A stretch of DNA of 64,000 bases from Nomia melanderi (Eukaryota > Arthropoda > Insecta > Hymenoptera > Halictidae): assembly GCF_051020985.1 (NCBI RefSeq), contig NC_135007.1:7011501-7075500 (forward strand). The letters are read 5' to 3'. The position numbers and the translations under genes were made by a program. Below, in pieces: positions 1-11,500 of this stretch. The notes under the pieces are model-generated. The model worked only from the letters and a program-made list of their open reading frames with translations. It was not told the DNA's origin and ran no database searches. The number at the start of each line of letters is the position of its first letter. The stretch's first letter is position 1.

Positions 1-168
1 ATCGCGGATATCTTACTACAAAATTGTGTATCGAAAGGTTTGTAGTGTTATCAATATTTTTTTCTTAGCAACCTACTCCACGTCCTTGTTTACACGTTAT
101 AATAAAAATTAATATTTTTTTGTATATCCTATTAAATGTTATATATATTAGACAATTGTTTATTCCAG

Positions 169-1673
169 TATATTTTGGTGGACAAATGAAACAGTAAATA
201 TATGGAGTCACATATTTGGTTGGATGTTGTTCTTCGGTTTGACGCTGTACGATCTTTGTCTATTGAACATTCATGCGCCAATGGGTGACAAAGTAATCGT
301 AGCTCTTTTATTAATCTGTTTTCAGGTAATAACAAAAATTTGTTCACTGAAAGTAATTCATTAATGTGATATTTTAATCCGTGAAACTTGCGTCCGAGGT
401 AAACTGAAGATATGAAGTCCATATTTTATTGTTTTAGGCTTGTATGATATTATCCTCGGTTTATCATACATTTTCCTGTCGAAGCGAAAAGGATTACTGG
501 TGTTTCCTTTCGTTTGATCTCTTCGGCATCGCTTTGAGCCTTCTTTCTATTTATATGTCTGGAGTTTACTACGCGTTTTGGTGTCATAAGGTGAAAAATA
601 TTACATATGTCTAAAACGTTTAAGATTTTTAATGATTTCGATGTTCAAGATTTCTAATGATTTACTCGTATTTTATAATATCAAGACCTGTCGACAATAC
701 CACATTTACATTTTGTGATGTACCGTAATTCTTATCAACGACTGTGATATCTGTTTCTACATAGATTTACATAATTTTACAAAGACAAATGGTTTTGTCT
801 CAAATACTTATTTCATTTAAATAATCTACAGAATACCAGTTATTACTTTAAATTGAAATTTGAATTGCCATTAATTTCGTTTATTCGAAGTTTTATCATA
901 GTTTCGTTCATAATATCAGCATCTCAATAAATGTCCTCAAATATTGTCACTTGCTTGCAATCAATGGTAATTATAAATGTTCACGTACAGGAATTACAGA
1001 GGTTTTATCTGATAACCGTGCTGGCGATTTTCATCTTCGCGATGATCCTTCAAATACCAAAACTGAACGTTAACGGGAACGTCAAGCTAGTCGTATTTGT
1101 CGCTTGGGCGGCTTATGGAGTCCTGCCAACGCTGCATTGGAGCATCGCAATGGGCGGCATGGACAACCCGATCGTTAGAATGTTGCTTCCAAGGGTACTA
1201 GGAATGTATGTCATTAGTGGTGGCGCATTTATTATTTATTTAACCAAAATACCAGAACGGTTTTGTCCAGGTAATTATTCAGCCATCATAGTTATTACTA
1301 TTTACATAAATGTGAAACAAACTGTCTTCCAACACAGGAATTAATTTATTTAAAACTTTTGTTTGCGTGCAAGAACAATAGTGCAGACCGTAGCTTAAAC
1401 AAAAGTAAAATTAATTGCCTTTACTCTGCATTATTTCACGAACAATGGTTTCGACCTTGCTTCTGTACAAATGAAATATGTTTACATTATTTTATGAGTG
1501 AAGTATGCTTAAAATTTCATAATCTTCAAGGGTGGGTAGATTATGTCGGTTCCTCTCATCAATGGTGGCACGCACTGGTAGTGCTGGCTCTTTATTATTG
1601 GCACAACACTGGAATGCTTTACGTGGAATACAGAATGAACCACGGTTGCCCAAGCAATATAAAATTTTTATGA
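169..1673 (+). CDS. PAQR3: PAQR3-like progestin/adipoQ receptor (3' part)
   Basis: Four coding exons join in frame: 169-325, 438-590, 991-1270 and 1531-1673 (stop TGA at 1671-1673), all with AG/GT borders. They give 243 residues. Human PAQR3 is about 311 residues, so about 70 N-terminal residues lie upstream. The first exon carries the family motif NETVNIWSH at the start of helix 1. The second has SSVYHTFSC (His in helix 2) and SFDLFG, and the last has HQWWHALV, an HxxxH pair in helix 7. These His and Asp residues form the metal site of the PAQR fold. Several hydrophobic helices are visible. PAQR3 of vertebrates is a Golgi membrane protein that tethers Raf kinase. Assignment to PAQR3 rather than another PAQR rests on overall resemblance. 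The gene reads in the same direction as eIF1A, about 1.6 kb upstream of it. Confidence 0.85.
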
Positions 1674-3277
1674 CAGACGGAGTTTGACGACCATTCAGGT
1701 ACAACATAAAATTGTGTGTTATTAGTTGGGAATGGAAATTTGAAATTTAAATTTAAATCCTATTACGGGGAAATTGATTGTTCTTATTTAATTATTATCT
1801 CATGCGCAGATCTTACTCTTATTATTCGCGTGATTCGCACTGCATTGTATTGTATCACAGTTGAAATTGCAGCACCCGGTTTTCTCATGGAATGTGCTTG
1901 CGCTATGGAATTCAATGTTTGGTCGTCTGGAAACTACAACAAGCTACCATTTTATGCCACCGAGAGCAAAACAACTTGCGCAATGGAGAATCCATTACGG
2001 GCGTACCTCCGACAGCAAGTGATCTAGTTCAGCAGAGTGTAAAATAAGTGAAATTTATTTAAAACAACGTTAACACTGGATTTTTAAACAAATGATTTGA
2101 TTATCCTGACATTAATAATGTTTATTTATTTTGTATTTATAAATCGTGAATAGATTTATTATATTTCCTGTTATACTTTAATTCCATTACAAGTAAAACC
2201 TTTGAGAGTATACTTTATAGTTATTCAAGTATCAGTAGGAAGATATACACAGTTGAATTTGACAATCGTATAAAATTCTTTTTTTCCACAATTTAGCAAT
2301 TGTATACATGCAAATATGAGTCGCACATACCTTACAACGAATTCTATTGATATCGAAAATTTCTTTTGAACTTATAGACATTAAGACTTATTAGAAATTT
2401 GAATTTTCCATGATTTTTATTACATTTTTATGCATATTTCAACTTGAACAGTAACTTTGCAAGAATTGTACTGAAATCTTGATTCTAGAAATTGTTAAAT
2501 AAAATCGATTCTCATAACCGTGCTTTTACTGTCTCGCTCATTTCTAAAATCTTCATAATAATTTTCAGAAAAATTGTTTTCATACGCTTATGCTCTTTTT
2601 AAAAATAAAAGGTATAGAAGTTATCTACTGGAAGTACTATCAGGAGAATAACATAGTTTTTCCATCTTACGACAAAATAGCGAAGCTTAATTGTTTAGCA
2701 GCTTCAGCGTTATATCGTAGATGGCGCCCCATTATTGCTTATCAGCTAAAAACCTTTCATGTCAAAAGTGCTAGTGACCAATATCAAAATTAATCTCACT
2801 GATTGAAAATAGTATTTAATCATGATTTATGCCATTTTTCTACTTTTAATGGCATTCATTATTAACCATCGAATATAAAGTCGTAAGAGACTTGTGCGTT
2901 ACAATGGTTGATGTTCCTAAGTTCACTTGATTCACCCAGTTCCGTTACAGACATTATTTATCACTATCATCCGTGAATGATCAATTACATATTTAAATTT
3001 TAACAACTTCAAATGCATCCTTACTAAGAAATTATTGTATAAATTGTGGAAGTAATTTTTAACAAAATTGTTTCATTTCATTGTGAAATATGAAATGACA
3101 TTTGAACTCTGCCTACTTGACATTCTTGAGTAGTCTATGTCACAAAGGACTATGTGTATGGGTTTTCCATGAGGTGCGGAGTGGTGCAAAACTCATTTTT
3201 AGAGCATTAAAATTATTGTCTCACGTTATCTGAATTCTCTTGATATTTATTGCTCGAGTGTGATTTAGCAGATCAAT
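1674..3277. other. PAQR3 3' UTR and eIF1A upstream region
   Basis: This AT-rich stretch has no convincing coding exon. It should hold the 3' UTR of PAQR3 (an AATAAA lies at 2498-2503) and the promoter and 5' UTR of eIF1A. No TATA box is evident next to the eIF1A start. Short open frames at 1716-2027 and 2590-2793 lack family resemblance and look like chance. Confidence 0.5.
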
Positions 3278-4259
3278 ATGCCGAAAAATAAGGGTTCGTA
3301 ATCGATTGTACTGTACTTTGTCTTTGTGCCTGTCTAAAAACTGTAAATATCTACATAAAGAGTCATGTACCTTTCAATGTGCAATGTGGTTAGTTTGTCC
3401 TAACCTGTTAATGTCAACCTTGCTCCCGAAATAGTCGAATATAGAGGTGTAGAATGTTGGACGTCTTTGTTAAAAACTTGGAAGCACAACTTCGTCGAAT
3501 AATTATTGTTTTGCTTATTTTTCGTTAGGAAAGGGAGGTAAAAATAGGAGAAGGGGTAAGAATGAAAATGAAACGGAGAAAAGAGAATTGGTATTTAAGG
3601 AAGACGGACAAGGTAAAATTTCGTAATGAAATTTTGAATGTAAGAACACCTATAGACAATTTCATACTTTTTATTACCTTCTGTAGAATATGCACAAGTT
3701 ACAAAGATGCTTGGTAATGGAAGGCTAGAAGCAATGTGCTTCGATGGTGTCAAACGGTTGTGCCACATTCGTGGAAAATTACGAAAAAAAGTATGGATCA
3801 ATCAGGGTGACATTATATTAATTGGTCTGCGAGACTATCAAAATGCAAAAGCTGATGTTATATTGAAATATACATCAGATGAAGCTCGTAATTTGAAAAC
3901 GTATGGTGAATTCCCCGAAACTGGTAAATAATTATATACAATTTCTTCCACATTAATTTCAGTTAGATATAATTTTGTTAGGAAAATATTGATATGAAGT
4001 TTGTACTATATTGAATGTATTCTTTTACAGTACGTATCAATGACACTGTCACCTTCGTCGAAGATGGTTTCGATGAAGATATTGAGTTCGGTGATGAAAT
4101 TAGTGACGATGATGAAGATGACGTTGATAATGTGAGTATTTATATTGTTAATTTCATGTGTTTTCATAGATTTTCAACAAGTCCTCCCTTATATTGTTTA
4201 TCTTTATGCCTTTGATGCAAATTACACAGTAAACAAATTTATTCAACTTACAGATCTGA
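3278..4259 (+). CDS. eIF1A: translation initiation factor eIF1A
   Basis: Five coding exons join to 147 residues plus stop: 3278-3293, 3529-3612, 3687-3923, 4031-4131 and 4254-4259. The family length is 144-148. The protein starts MPKNKGKGGKNRRRGKNE, the basic N-terminal tail of eIF1A. The OB-fold follows (AQVTKMLGNGRLEAMCFDG, then HIRGKLRKKVWINQGDIIL), with KYTSDEARNLKTYGE next and an acidic C-terminal tail DDDEDDVDNI. eIF1A binds the A site of the 40S subunit and works with eIF1 in scanning and start-codon choice in the cytoplasm. The start is fixed by the family N-terminus. All introns have GT-AG borders. The last coding exon supplies only Ile and the stop codon. Confidence 0.96.
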
Positions 4260-7200
4260 TGACCTTCAGTATAATAATACTTCAAAGGTATTGATATCAA
4301 GTACATGGAAACACCTATTTGTTTTACAAAGTGCTATCATTCGTCACGCAATTAAAATATAAAATTTTTTTGAAGAAATAGCTAATTTTCTGTATCTATA
4401 AATAAATTTCCAGTTGTGTGAATAATATATTCTGATTGGATGGCAAATTTTAGAATTTTAAATTTTATTAGAGCAATGGTATTCACTATACAACCTGTCA
4501 TTTAATTTTATATGACTAGAAGTCGCGAATAGTATCTCATTTTTAAGAGATATCATTATATTAACATTCTTCTCGAAAATGTGTTTTAAAATAAGATTTA
4601 TATTCACATTTCCAATTAATATGAAATTTTAATAATGATAATTTCGATCGTAAAATTCGATCACATATAATAATTATATTCACAGCATAGAGTATTATTC
4701 TCATACTAACTTCCTTTTGTACATTTCTTTGTTTCATATCAAATTATTATTGCTGTAATATTAAACAGGGAAAGTAGTGAGCACCATACATCATAGTAAT
4801 TCTGTATCTATTAAGGCAATTCATTAAATCATCCGTTGTATAACATAAATGTGACAACATAAAAGTTGTTTTTATAATTGTATTTTATAGTCAGCTGATT
4901 GTAATTTTAAGACCAAAATATAGTTATGGGTATAAAAGCAATATATAACTATCGACATGGGTATAATAAAATTCCGTTTAGAAATATTCATAAAAAATAA
5001 AATGGTAATCCCTCTGGCAAAGGATGAATCTGTTTTAAACATAAATTTATCCTCTCGGATTAAATTCACATTTAATGAATCTTTAATCTTAACTGTTTCT
5101 TTTAATTAAAACGAATTGAATTTCAAATATTCGATGAAACATATGGATTGCCACTGATTTTTGTATAAAAAAATGATTCCATAAAAGTGTACTAAAGAAA
5201 ATTAATGTCAACTGTTAACAATAAATAAAAATCTGTAAAGTAAATACTTGAATCGTTACTTATTTAAAAACCCGACATGTTACCTAATTTCAACTAATTT
5301 TTGTAAATTTAAAACTCGTTAAAAAACAAAATTTTGGAAACAAAAATCAAGGATGAGGTGTAGATCTTTTCACATTTCATTCTCTTCTTTGTTACAAGTA
5401 TATATCATGGATTGTAATGCAACAGTTTATTTATTACATTGTCGTTGATAACTCTATCACATAATAGTATATGGTAAAATCATACTTTTTTTCTTTCCTC
5501 TGTTATTTTTGATATCGTACGCCATACAATGGCATTATAATTTTTAACGTAACATTGTGATATTTACGAAGGTTTCAAGCATAGAGGAAAATTGGTAGCC
5601 GCTTGGTGTGTACGCGTTACTCACAGAACAGATCAACACATTGTATAAAATTACATTCAGAACTAGAAGCGTACTGATGCGATACTGAATGTTAAATACC
5701 TTTTAATTCGAACGCATGTGAATGAAACGACATTAAAACATTACACATCTTTTTGCAACAGCAACAGCTAGCTGGAGAAACCAGTTGGCGAAGTCAGACA
5801 TAACCGGAGACAATTATAGAACTTCTCCAATTCAGTACACATTCTCCTTTTTTTTAATAATTTTAGTAATAGATCATTGTTTTTATGAAATTAGTAAAGG
5901 TGAATGTAGTACAAGTTAAATTTTACAATGATTTTATACACTTCATCGTAGGAGTTAATGAAGAATTTTTATCTAAATATTGTTAGTAGAAAATTAGCGT
6001 CAAGCGAATAAATAAATTAATTCATATTACATATTACCTTCATAGAATTGAATTGGTTTTAATGTTGTTATGCTGTCAGACTGAAAAATACAGTAGCTGT
6101 TTAGAGAATTATAAAATGTATATTTTACTCGATGTAACGTTACTGGCTTCTAGCAAACGTTTGTTGTGTATAATGTATATTTCATAGAAAAAAATACAAG
6201 TCAAATGTTTCTTTACTTTGCAGATAATTAATTTGAATATATACAAAATTTTCACGAATATCGTATAAATAAGAATCATTTAAATAATAATACTTCTAAT
6301 AAATAGCATAAATAAGTTCTCTATTTAAGAATACAATAATATATTTTTGTCACCCTATTGGTAACGGTCAATTGAAATATTCTTATTCGTCGGAACACTA
6401 ACAACTAGTCAGCCAGTAATGTTACTTGGTCGACTTTCAAGTGTTCGATTGTATATGTCTTGTACGCGATATAGTAAAGATAGTTGTGACTCGTAAAAAA
6501 TGTACTAATATACTGGACAGAAATGACGATGAATGAAAAAATCGTTTGATTTTACAATATTTCGTCATATTACACGTGGCCTTGCGAATTACACGAGAGG
6601 GGAAAATATGTTTCTCGTTTCGTAAGACAAACTATGTATGTTAGCAGTCGGAATATTTAAATGCCAGTATCGCAACGTCCGTAATGAGATACAATAAATG
6701 TTACGACAGTACATGGGAGCATAATGTTTTATTTTTGATGCGTGCGTGATTGTGCCTTTGGTCCTTAGGTCAGATAGGCTCTAGGCAAGTCTATTAAACA
6801 TAGAATAACAGTCATTATAGATAATAATTTATAAACTTCAGATGCATAATCATATCATTCTTCAATATATTATACATTAATAGAATACCTTATTTAAAGT
6901 ATATTTGTTCATTTTTTTAAATACATACTATATGATTCCTTTCTGTGCCTTTTAAAACTGTGTTATACATTGAAAGCTAATGCTGCTTAAACATTAAAAC
7001 ATATTCTCTCGTAGTCGTTAAAGTTTCGAATAACACATTCTTCCCTACAGTCGTCGCGTCGTTAAACCGATTTCCTTGTTCGTTTTCAATTAATCGTTTA
7101 CAATGGTCACAATATAATTTACACGATCACGTGAAGGGTCGGATCGCCGATCAACGTTTCGCCCCTCCCGATTCGATAAGAATTACGCGTCTCCAACAAT

Positions 7201-8401
7201 CTGTCCCAATGATTCTGCTATATAAATAAAATATTCATGTTATAATATTGCAATTATTACAATCGTATAATAGTACATTTATATAAGTTACGCTAAGAAA
7301 TTATTATATATACAATTAAAAATTGTTAGGAAATATTGTTGTTGTTGTTCATTTTCTTTTAAATAAGTTAAATTTACATTGTATTCCGACTCATAAAAAC
7401 GTTTTGTTCCCAGTGGCCATTCGAGTGACGCGCGTGTCGCGCGCGAAATCACTTTATCTTTTTTTTCCTTTCGTTCCGCTCGGATGATCACGGGAATCCC
7501 AATTTCTTTTTAGAATCTCTCTTATTTTCAGCGTACGTGTACGTGTGTAATATGTGTGTCTGTATGTGACTCAAGTGGTGGTTGCAGACCTATGAAGCGA
7601 TGTATTGCGCGCGGATAGATATACAATCATCCTAAAGCTAAAATGAACTGCCGAGTACGGCGAGTTTAGCGAAGTCACCGCAAGATCTGTTTCACCGGTT
7701 TAGCTTCACGGTACACCATCTCCGTTTATAAATCTATAACACCGGCCGTGGCTCGTTCGGTCGAGCCCTGCCCCTCGAAAGACGAACGTGTTCCCCGTTC
7801 GCGTCGTCCGCGCTGTTTTCCTGCGAGTGCTTGCTGTTTCGTTACCCCATATTCTCTCGTCAATCTCTCTCTTTCTCCCTCTCTATTGCTTTGAACAACA
7901 CGAGAAAGGCGTTGTACATGGACGGGTTAACTTTGGCGAAGATTAGCGGACCAACGCTAGCCATAGCTAGCAATGATCGTGCGCTAAGTCGATCGCAAGT
8001 TTCGAACGTAAACGCGTTAAGGCAACTGAATCGTAACCGAAAAGACAAGCAAATTCGAAGCGTAGGCCATGAGTGTGATAGTAAAATTGTCGTGCATGCG
8101 TTCTTTTTTTCCTTTTTTCTTTGTTCCTGTGCCGGCGAGAAGCACCGCGGGAATAAGATAAACGTCGCATAGGCGTCCCTAGATACAGATCGTTTTCGCG
8201 GACAGAGATCATCGTGCTTTCTTGCCGATCTTTGTACAGAGGAAGGACACTCGGCAACGACGCTCGAGGACGCGTCGTGGTCGAGCACGATCCTCGCAAT
8301 TAACGCTACAGAATTTCTTTTGAACGTTTCTTCGTCTCCCTTTATCCGAAGGATTCGTTTACTTCGTTCTCGTGACCGGTCGCAAGATCTTCGCCGCTTC
8401 A
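4260..8401. other. convergent 3' UTRs of eIF1A (+) and Ank2 (-)
   Basis: I see no protein gene here. The left part is very AT-rich and probably holds the eIF1A 3' UTR. The right part (about 7.4-8.4 kb) is GC- and CpG-richer and lies directly downstream of the Ank2 stop codon, so it probably belongs to a long Ank2 3' UTR. Minus-strand AATAAA candidates (TTTATT on the plus strand) occur at 6728-6733 and twice within 5426-5435. Which is used cannot be told from sequence. Confidence 0.5.
4401..4406 (+). terminator. candidate eIF1A polyadenylation signal
   Basis: AATAAA lies 142 bases after the eIF1A stop codon. It is the first canonical hexamer downstream. Others at 5220-5225 and 5224-5229 could serve a longer 3' UTR. 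In DNA this AT-rich the hexamer also occurs by chance. Confidence 0.35.
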
Positions 8402-8525
8402 CTAGTCATCACTCTCCTCCATCATGAATCTACTGACGATCTTCTGCATGGAGTCTCGCAGTTCGTCCGTGTCACTTATGGTACCGCTGGTCGTTGTAAT
8501 TACTTGAGTAACAGTTCTCGTTATT
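8402..8525 (-). CDS. Ank2: Ank2 exon W20: C-terminus and stop
   Basis: Encodes ITRTVTQVITTTSGTISDTD, ELRDSMQKIVSRFMMEESDD and stop TAG (8402-8404). The acceptor CTTTTCCTTTTACAG is strong. Starts in phase 2, fitting W19 or W18. This is the last coding exon of the gene. Confidence 0.92.
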
Positions 8526-11500
8526 CTGTAAAAGGAAAAGGATTCTATGTATGCCTTTGCAGTTTTCGATAACGAGCACGTTCGTCGTTGCGCGTCACTT
8601 TTAACCAAAGTTTCACGAGTTTACACATTACGGCGTAATTTGATGTATTAGGAGTAAATGCTTGCAATGTAATCTAAATTATAGGAACTAAATAATATTA
8701 TAGAATTCCAGATGGTAGTCGCAAGTAAAAATGATGGACAATGGTAAAACATTTGAATCTTGAAATACATTTTCCACGAAAACCAAACTTGTATGCCATT
8801 CTTTTAATTTCTTTTTAAATGATTAAACCTTTTCAATTAACGATTTGCAATTTTATTCGGTATGGTAAATTCCATTCACTTTGGTTAGATCAAGGTTGCA
8901 GGTTGTAATTTGGTTTCCTGGGAACACTGTTCTCGCGTTACCTTTCCTGTGTTTCAGGGTCCACTTCTGTCGTTGTCGTTTCCATGAAGGATGGCTCACT
9001 GTGTTGCAAAAAGTCAGATTCTGCGTAACAAACGATAAACCGATCAAAATGCATGCCCCTGCGTGGCTGGATGCGTTTCTTACTATTTTAGCGGTTCACA
9101 TAGATACAAGTACCAATTGTATATCTCTCAATTTTACATCATGCCCAAAACAAGGGGTAATACTAGACACATATAAAAAAAGTAACAACATCGCTATACA
9201 TTTGACGATACATAATATATAATACGCATTTTCACTCAATCAGCCAACTATGCAACCGCTTCTCTTACACTTCGCGCGTTATCGTTTCGCCGCGGGTTCA
9301 ACGAATTCCGCGCGTATATGCGTCGATCCGTCGTCAACGTTTCAAACGGTAATTTTCTTTAATACAAATTGATCACATGCTGTGTACGTTTTCGTTTAAT
9401 TTCCTTTTCAGAATGATTCTAATTCTCTCTTGTTCCCGCCTGAAAATTCACTTCACCGTGGAGAATTTCAGTACTATGCACTAATAGCAGCGCTTAAGAG
9501 TCCGCGTTCGATAAATCTTCATCGAGAATCATTATGATTACTGAGGCATATTCAACGTTTTCCTTACAAGAAAGACTTCGATCCTCTGGACGCTCCTATT
9601 AATGGAAATCATACTTTTGAAAGTAATTAAAGAGACGAAGGGCGTACAAATGTATCACAGTTGCATTGTAAAATGTAGAATGTACAAACCGATTTAAACA
9701 TAACTAAATTACTGTTTAAAAACGGATAATTAAATTTAAAGTATGTTTTATAGTTTCTTTGAGCCTGTTCCAACGATACGCATGAGGTAACTATGTGTAA
9801 GAGAAAATTAATTGAATAATGTTGTGTAAACGAATAAAGTCTCCTTCGCTCCAATTACTTCAAAAGGTGGGTCGGGACGCATTAAAGGAGCTGTTCCAAA
9901 GGAAACCTTCCTTGTAAGCAGGACTGTGCTGCACGCAGCGAGCTCGTGTGAAGCGCTGATAAAAGCTACTGAATAATAAAGCGTATAGCAGTTAGTTATT
10001 AGGTAATATTTTCCGATACAACAGAAGAGTATTGACTACGGTGAAAACAGAAAAGGGGTTTCTTCGGTGGAAAATAAGTAAGGACGTTCGTAACGGAATC
10101 TAATTCCTAAGAAAACTTCTAGAAAACAGGGCAAAAAAAAAGAAAGAACACGTTATCTATACTCGAGGTCCCACAAAAACGCTAACTACTTAAAAAGGGA
10201 GTCGGTTGTAACCGGCCGAAAAAAAAGAAGGAATAAAATGCTACTGGACGAACTAGTGGTCGAACAAATCTTTTGACGAAACGATATTCGAACTCGTCCG
10301 AACTGTAAATAACCACTAAAAAGAACATTATCGACAAAGTATACACGAGACAATCGACTCTAGAACGGAAGAACCAAAGTCTGTACAAGTTGCAACAATA
10401 ATATTCAAACAGTTCGAGTCATATAGATATATTTCTCTTTTGGTTTTATCGCCATAGAAACAGTTTCGTACTTACAATTTTCGACCGAGGAAAACTGTCT
10501 CTGGTTTTGACCGTAGCTCATTGAAACACCCTGTGTATAGTGGCAACAAGTTTAAAGGGGCGCGTACTAACTACATCAGTTAGTGTTGTTAGACGAACGG
10601 TCAAGTATTGCTGAGAAGTATTACTGAGGATTCGATAGTATTAGCTTGTTCGAGGGAGGAAGAGGCATCGCATCATTCTTGCAGGCCTGTGTTCCACTGG
10701 CAAGTTTTCTTCCGATTAAAGCTACATTGTACAATTAATGTATCTAAGATGTAGACAGTTTTATACTTTTCACTTTGAGTGATACTAATATGTCCTTTCA
10801 AGGTGCCTTTATTTTATAAATTGGAAAAAATCTTATTTCGAAAGCAATCTTCTACTACAGTAACAGAAAGACATTTATAAAGAATTCTTTAAACGAGAAA
10901 TATGTACTACTATTGTTATTTACAGCATACAGAACATCTTTTCTAATATGCGTTTTTAAGAGTTAATGAACTTTTTATATTATGTTCATTTTATACTATT
11001 ATACTCTGTTCACAATTTCTAATCAGATATTTTATCTTTATTAACCATCATTCTACAAATTTTTATTTATTCGATAAATTTCTTGAAACCTTGAAAGGAC
11101 TGATAATATACAGGAATACAATCAATTCAAGAGAAACTGAATGGAAGAAAAAACCAGGACACCGGAAACACAGTGAAAATTTGCTGGGTAAATCCGTGTC
11201 AAGACTCGGATTAGTGGTATCCGTCAGCGAGTATATGCTACCGGAAGTTATGCTCTAGACGCTAAAGATCAGGAGTGCTTCCACTCACACCACGAGTAAA
11301 AAAAGTATAATACAAGAAAAAAGACAGACAATTCTAATCCTAGGTGGCATTTTGCATTGACAAGCTGCGAACGATCCGTACCGTAGTACATTCTGAAGCG
11401 ATGAGGTATGATTCGATGGAAACTTCAATCCGTTCCAGCCATTTTCTTTTTCTTTTTTTTTTTGCATGGTGTATGGGTATATATTTCGTGTCAACACGCA

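Noticed and set aside
132..422. Minus-strand frame of 96 codons at the left edge
   Set aside because: It lies antisense to a PAQR3 exon.
1716..2027. Plus-strand frame after the PAQR3 stop
   Set aside because: The HxxxH helix 7 and C-terminus are already complete at 1673. This is likely 3' UTR.
7860..8402. 180-codon minus-strand frame just after the Ank2 stop codon
   Set aside because: It begins at a GTG overlapping the stop, in another frame, has incoherent composition and lies where the 3' UTR is expected.
8881..9222. Plus-strand frame of 113 codons
   Set aside because: It crosses exon W19 antisense. W19 has both splice sites and exact phase on the minus strand.
11072..11254. Minus-strand open stretch beginning SITSGSIYSLTDTTNP after a TCTAG
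   Set aside because: Acceptor possible, but no convincing donor in the phase needed and the later part is low-complexity Phe/Leu.
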